From the NCBI GenBank assembly GCA_002717285.1, contig PBDF01000010.1:64805-80926 (forward strand): a stretch of 16,122 nucleotides of DNA. Direction: 5' to 3'. The notes under the pieces are model-generated. The model was not told the origin of the DNA, did no database searches, and saw only the letters and a program-made list of their open reading frames with translations. Of this stretch, positions 14,934 to 16,122 are shown piece by piece. Position numbers and translations under genes: made by a program. This DNA is from Magnetovibrio sp. Its GTDB lineage: Bacteria > Pseudomonadota > Alphaproteobacteria > Rhodospirillales_A > JABHCV01. How positions within the stretch are numbered: position 1 is the first letter of the stretch; the number at the start of each line of letters is the position of its first letter.

Positions 14934-16122
14934 ATGGTCCAGTGGATATACAGCTTCGGTAACGGCAAGGCAGATGGTGACGCTTCAATGAAAAATTTAT
15001 TGGGAGGCAAAGGTGCTAATCTTGCTGAAATGAGTTCTATAGGGTTGCCTGTGCCGCCGGGCTTTACTCTGACTACAGAGGTTTGTGAGCACTATTTAAG
15101 TAATAACAATACATATCCCAATTCACTAAAAGTTCAGATTGAGTCTGCTTTGTTGAATGTTGAATCAATTACAGGCTTGAAGTTTGGAGAGTCAAAAAAT
15201 TCCTTTTTGCTGTCAGTACGCTCGGGTGCTCGCACCTCCATGCCTGGCATGATGGACACAGTTTTGAACGTAGGCCTCAATGATAAAAGTGTGAAGGGCC
15301 TAGCAGAGTATTCGGGAGATGAACGTTTTGCCTATGATAGTTATCGCCGGTTTTTACAGATGTACGGTGATGTTGTTCTTGGCGTTGAGAGTCATATGTT
15401 TGAGGATTTGTTGGAGAGTCACAAAAACAAAAAGGGCATACAACTGGATACGGATATGGAGGCTCTAGACTGGAGTTATCTGCTTGATGATTATAAGAAG
15501 TTGGTGAAGGACGAGACAGGGTGCTCTTTTCCTCAGGATCCATATGAACAATTGTGGGGAGGAATTAGTGCTGTTCTGGGTTCTTGGATGAATCGTCGTG
15601 CAAAGACGTACCGCTTGTTGCACAATATCCCAGAAGAGTGGGGAACGGCTGTTAATGTTCAAGCAATGGTCTTTGGTAATATGGGTAATGACTGTGTGAC
15701 TGGTGTTGCCTTTACCCGTAATCCAACTAGTGGTGAAAATGAATGCTGTGGTGAGTATCTCGTCAATGCTCAAGGTGAAGATGTTGTGGCTGGAACTCGT
15801 ACTCCACAACCAATAACTATTTCAGGTAAAAATGCCAACTCATCTGAACAGTTATCTTTGGAGGAATTTCTGCCTGATGTTTATACAAAACTCCTTGACA
15901 TTTGTAGAAGTCTTGAAGGTCATTATAACCATATGCAAGACGTGGAGTTTACAGTCCAAAAAAAACGTCTATGGATGTTGCAAACTCGTAACGGAATTTG
16001 TACCACCAAGGCAGCTTTGAAGATTGCCGTCGATATGGTTGAAGAAGGTTTAATAGATAAAGCGGAAGCAATCTTGCGAATTGATCCAAGACAATTAGAT
16101 CAGGTCCTGCACCCAACGTTGG
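14934..16122 (+). CDS. ppdK: Pyruvate phosphate dikinase (partial, N-terminal 396 residues)
   Basis: PPDK interconverts pyruvate + ATP + Pi and PEP + AMP + PPi. The frame is open to the window edge. Seen are the nucleotide-binding domain blocks MKNLLGGKGANLAEM (19-33), LPVPPGFTLTTEVC (38-51), SVRSGARTSMPGMMDTVLN (94-112), GVAFTRNPTSGE (257-268), GEYLVNAQGEDVVAGTRTPQ (273-292), and DVEFTVQKKRLWMLQTRNG (336-354). The phosphorylated-histidine and PEP-binding domains lie beyond the window. After QTRNG the family usually has KRT; here it reads ICT, a small departure. AGGAG at 14920-14924, overlapping the glyS stop, supports the ATG at 14934, so ppdK is likely read from the glyQS transcript. PTS enzyme I and PEP synthase are excluded by these blocks. 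Confidence 0.97.
   Translation, partial: MVQWIYSFGNGKADGDASMKNLLGGKGANLAEMSSIGLPVPPGFTLTTEVCEHYLSNNNTYPNSLKVQIESALLNVESITGLKFGESKNSFLLSVRSGARTSMPGMMDTVLNVGLNDKSVKGLAEYSGDERFAYDSYRRFLQMYGDVVLGVESHMFEDLLESHKNKKGIQLDTDMEALDWSYLLDDYKKLVKDETGCSFPQDPYEQLWGGISAVLGSWMNRRAKTYRLLHNIPEEWGTAVNVQAMVFGNMGNDCVTGVAFTRNPTSGENECCGEYLVNAQGEDVVAGTRTPQPITISGKNANSSEQLSLEEFLPDVYTKLLDICRSLEGHYNHMQDVEFTVQKKRLWMLQTRNGICTTKAALKIAVDMVEEGLIDKAEAILRIDPRQLDQVLHPTL

Noticed and set aside
15277..15809. Minus-strand frames of 88 and 114 codons inside ppdK
   Set aside because: They are antisense to a conserved PPDK nucleotide-binding domain and carry no motif.
1..16122. CRISPR arrays, insertion sequences, tRNA or rRNA genes, phage or toxin-antitoxin modules
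   Set aside because: No regularly spaced repeats, transposase motifs, tRNA T-arm/CCA patterns or rRNA-like blocks were seen on either strand; the window reads as core chromosome.

Overview
The window is an ordinary, gene-dense, AT-rich stretch of bacterial chromosome, most likely from an alphaproteobacterium. The indicators are gene content and order: a divergent ribosomal operon (rpsF-rpsR-DUF2232) next to the fab cluster (fabD-fabG-acpP-fabF-mltG), followed by yicC, then a long-chain polyprenyl diphosphate synthase divergent from a TrmN6-type methyltransferase, then glyQ-glyS-ppdK. These neighbourhoods are common in Alphaproteobacteria. The low GC, compact genes and a serine-glyoxylate type aminotransferase would fit a marine, Rhodospirillales-like or SAR116-like lineage, but that is inference from composition and gene content, not from any search.

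Layout. 1-1131 (minus strand): the 5' part of a DUF2232 membrane protein, ribosomal protein S18 and ribosomal protein S6, the last two overlapping by 4 bases. 1132-1520: divergent regulatory region with a plausible rpsF promoter. 1521-5961 (plus): type II fatty-acid synthesis genes fabD, fabG, acpP and fabF, ending with the peptidoglycan glycosylase mltG. 6072-6851 (minus): a short-chain dehydrogenase lying head-on to mltG. 6929-7816 (plus): YicC-family endoribonuclease. 7817-8293: a 477-base, very AT-rich gap with a striking nested dyad. 8294-9466 (plus): class V aminotransferase of the serine/alanine-glyoxylate type. 9740-10756 (minus): octaprenyl/decaprenyl diphosphate synthase for ubiquinone side chains. 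10907-11644 (plus): tRNA m6A methyltransferase-like protein. 11645-11992: a 348-base gap. 11993-16122 (plus): glycyl-tRNA synthetase alpha and beta subunits, then the first 396 codons of pyruvate phosphate dikinase, which runs off the window.

The genes are mostly housekeeping: ribosome assembly, membrane lipid synthesis, cell-wall glycan length control, RNA turnover, quinone synthesis, tRNA modification and charging, and pyruvate/PEP interconversion. The aminotransferase would produce glycine (from glyoxylate and serine or another donor), which glycyl-tRNA synthetase uses; this metabolic closeness is suggestive but not evidence of co-regulation. All 15 recognised protein genes look intact and have the catalytic residues expected in the part visible here.

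I found no mobile element, CRISPR array, tRNA, rRNA, toxin-antitoxin pair, phage gene or defence island, and nothing that I can honestly call a new system. The items most worth checking are non-coding: the nested palindrome at 7973-8008, a stable hairpin between acpP and fabF, a divergent rpsF/fabD control region with helically phased direct repeats, and non-ATG starts (rpsF TTG, yicC probable TTG, polyprenyl synthase GTG) with two other starts (SDR and glyS) that automated calling could misplace.
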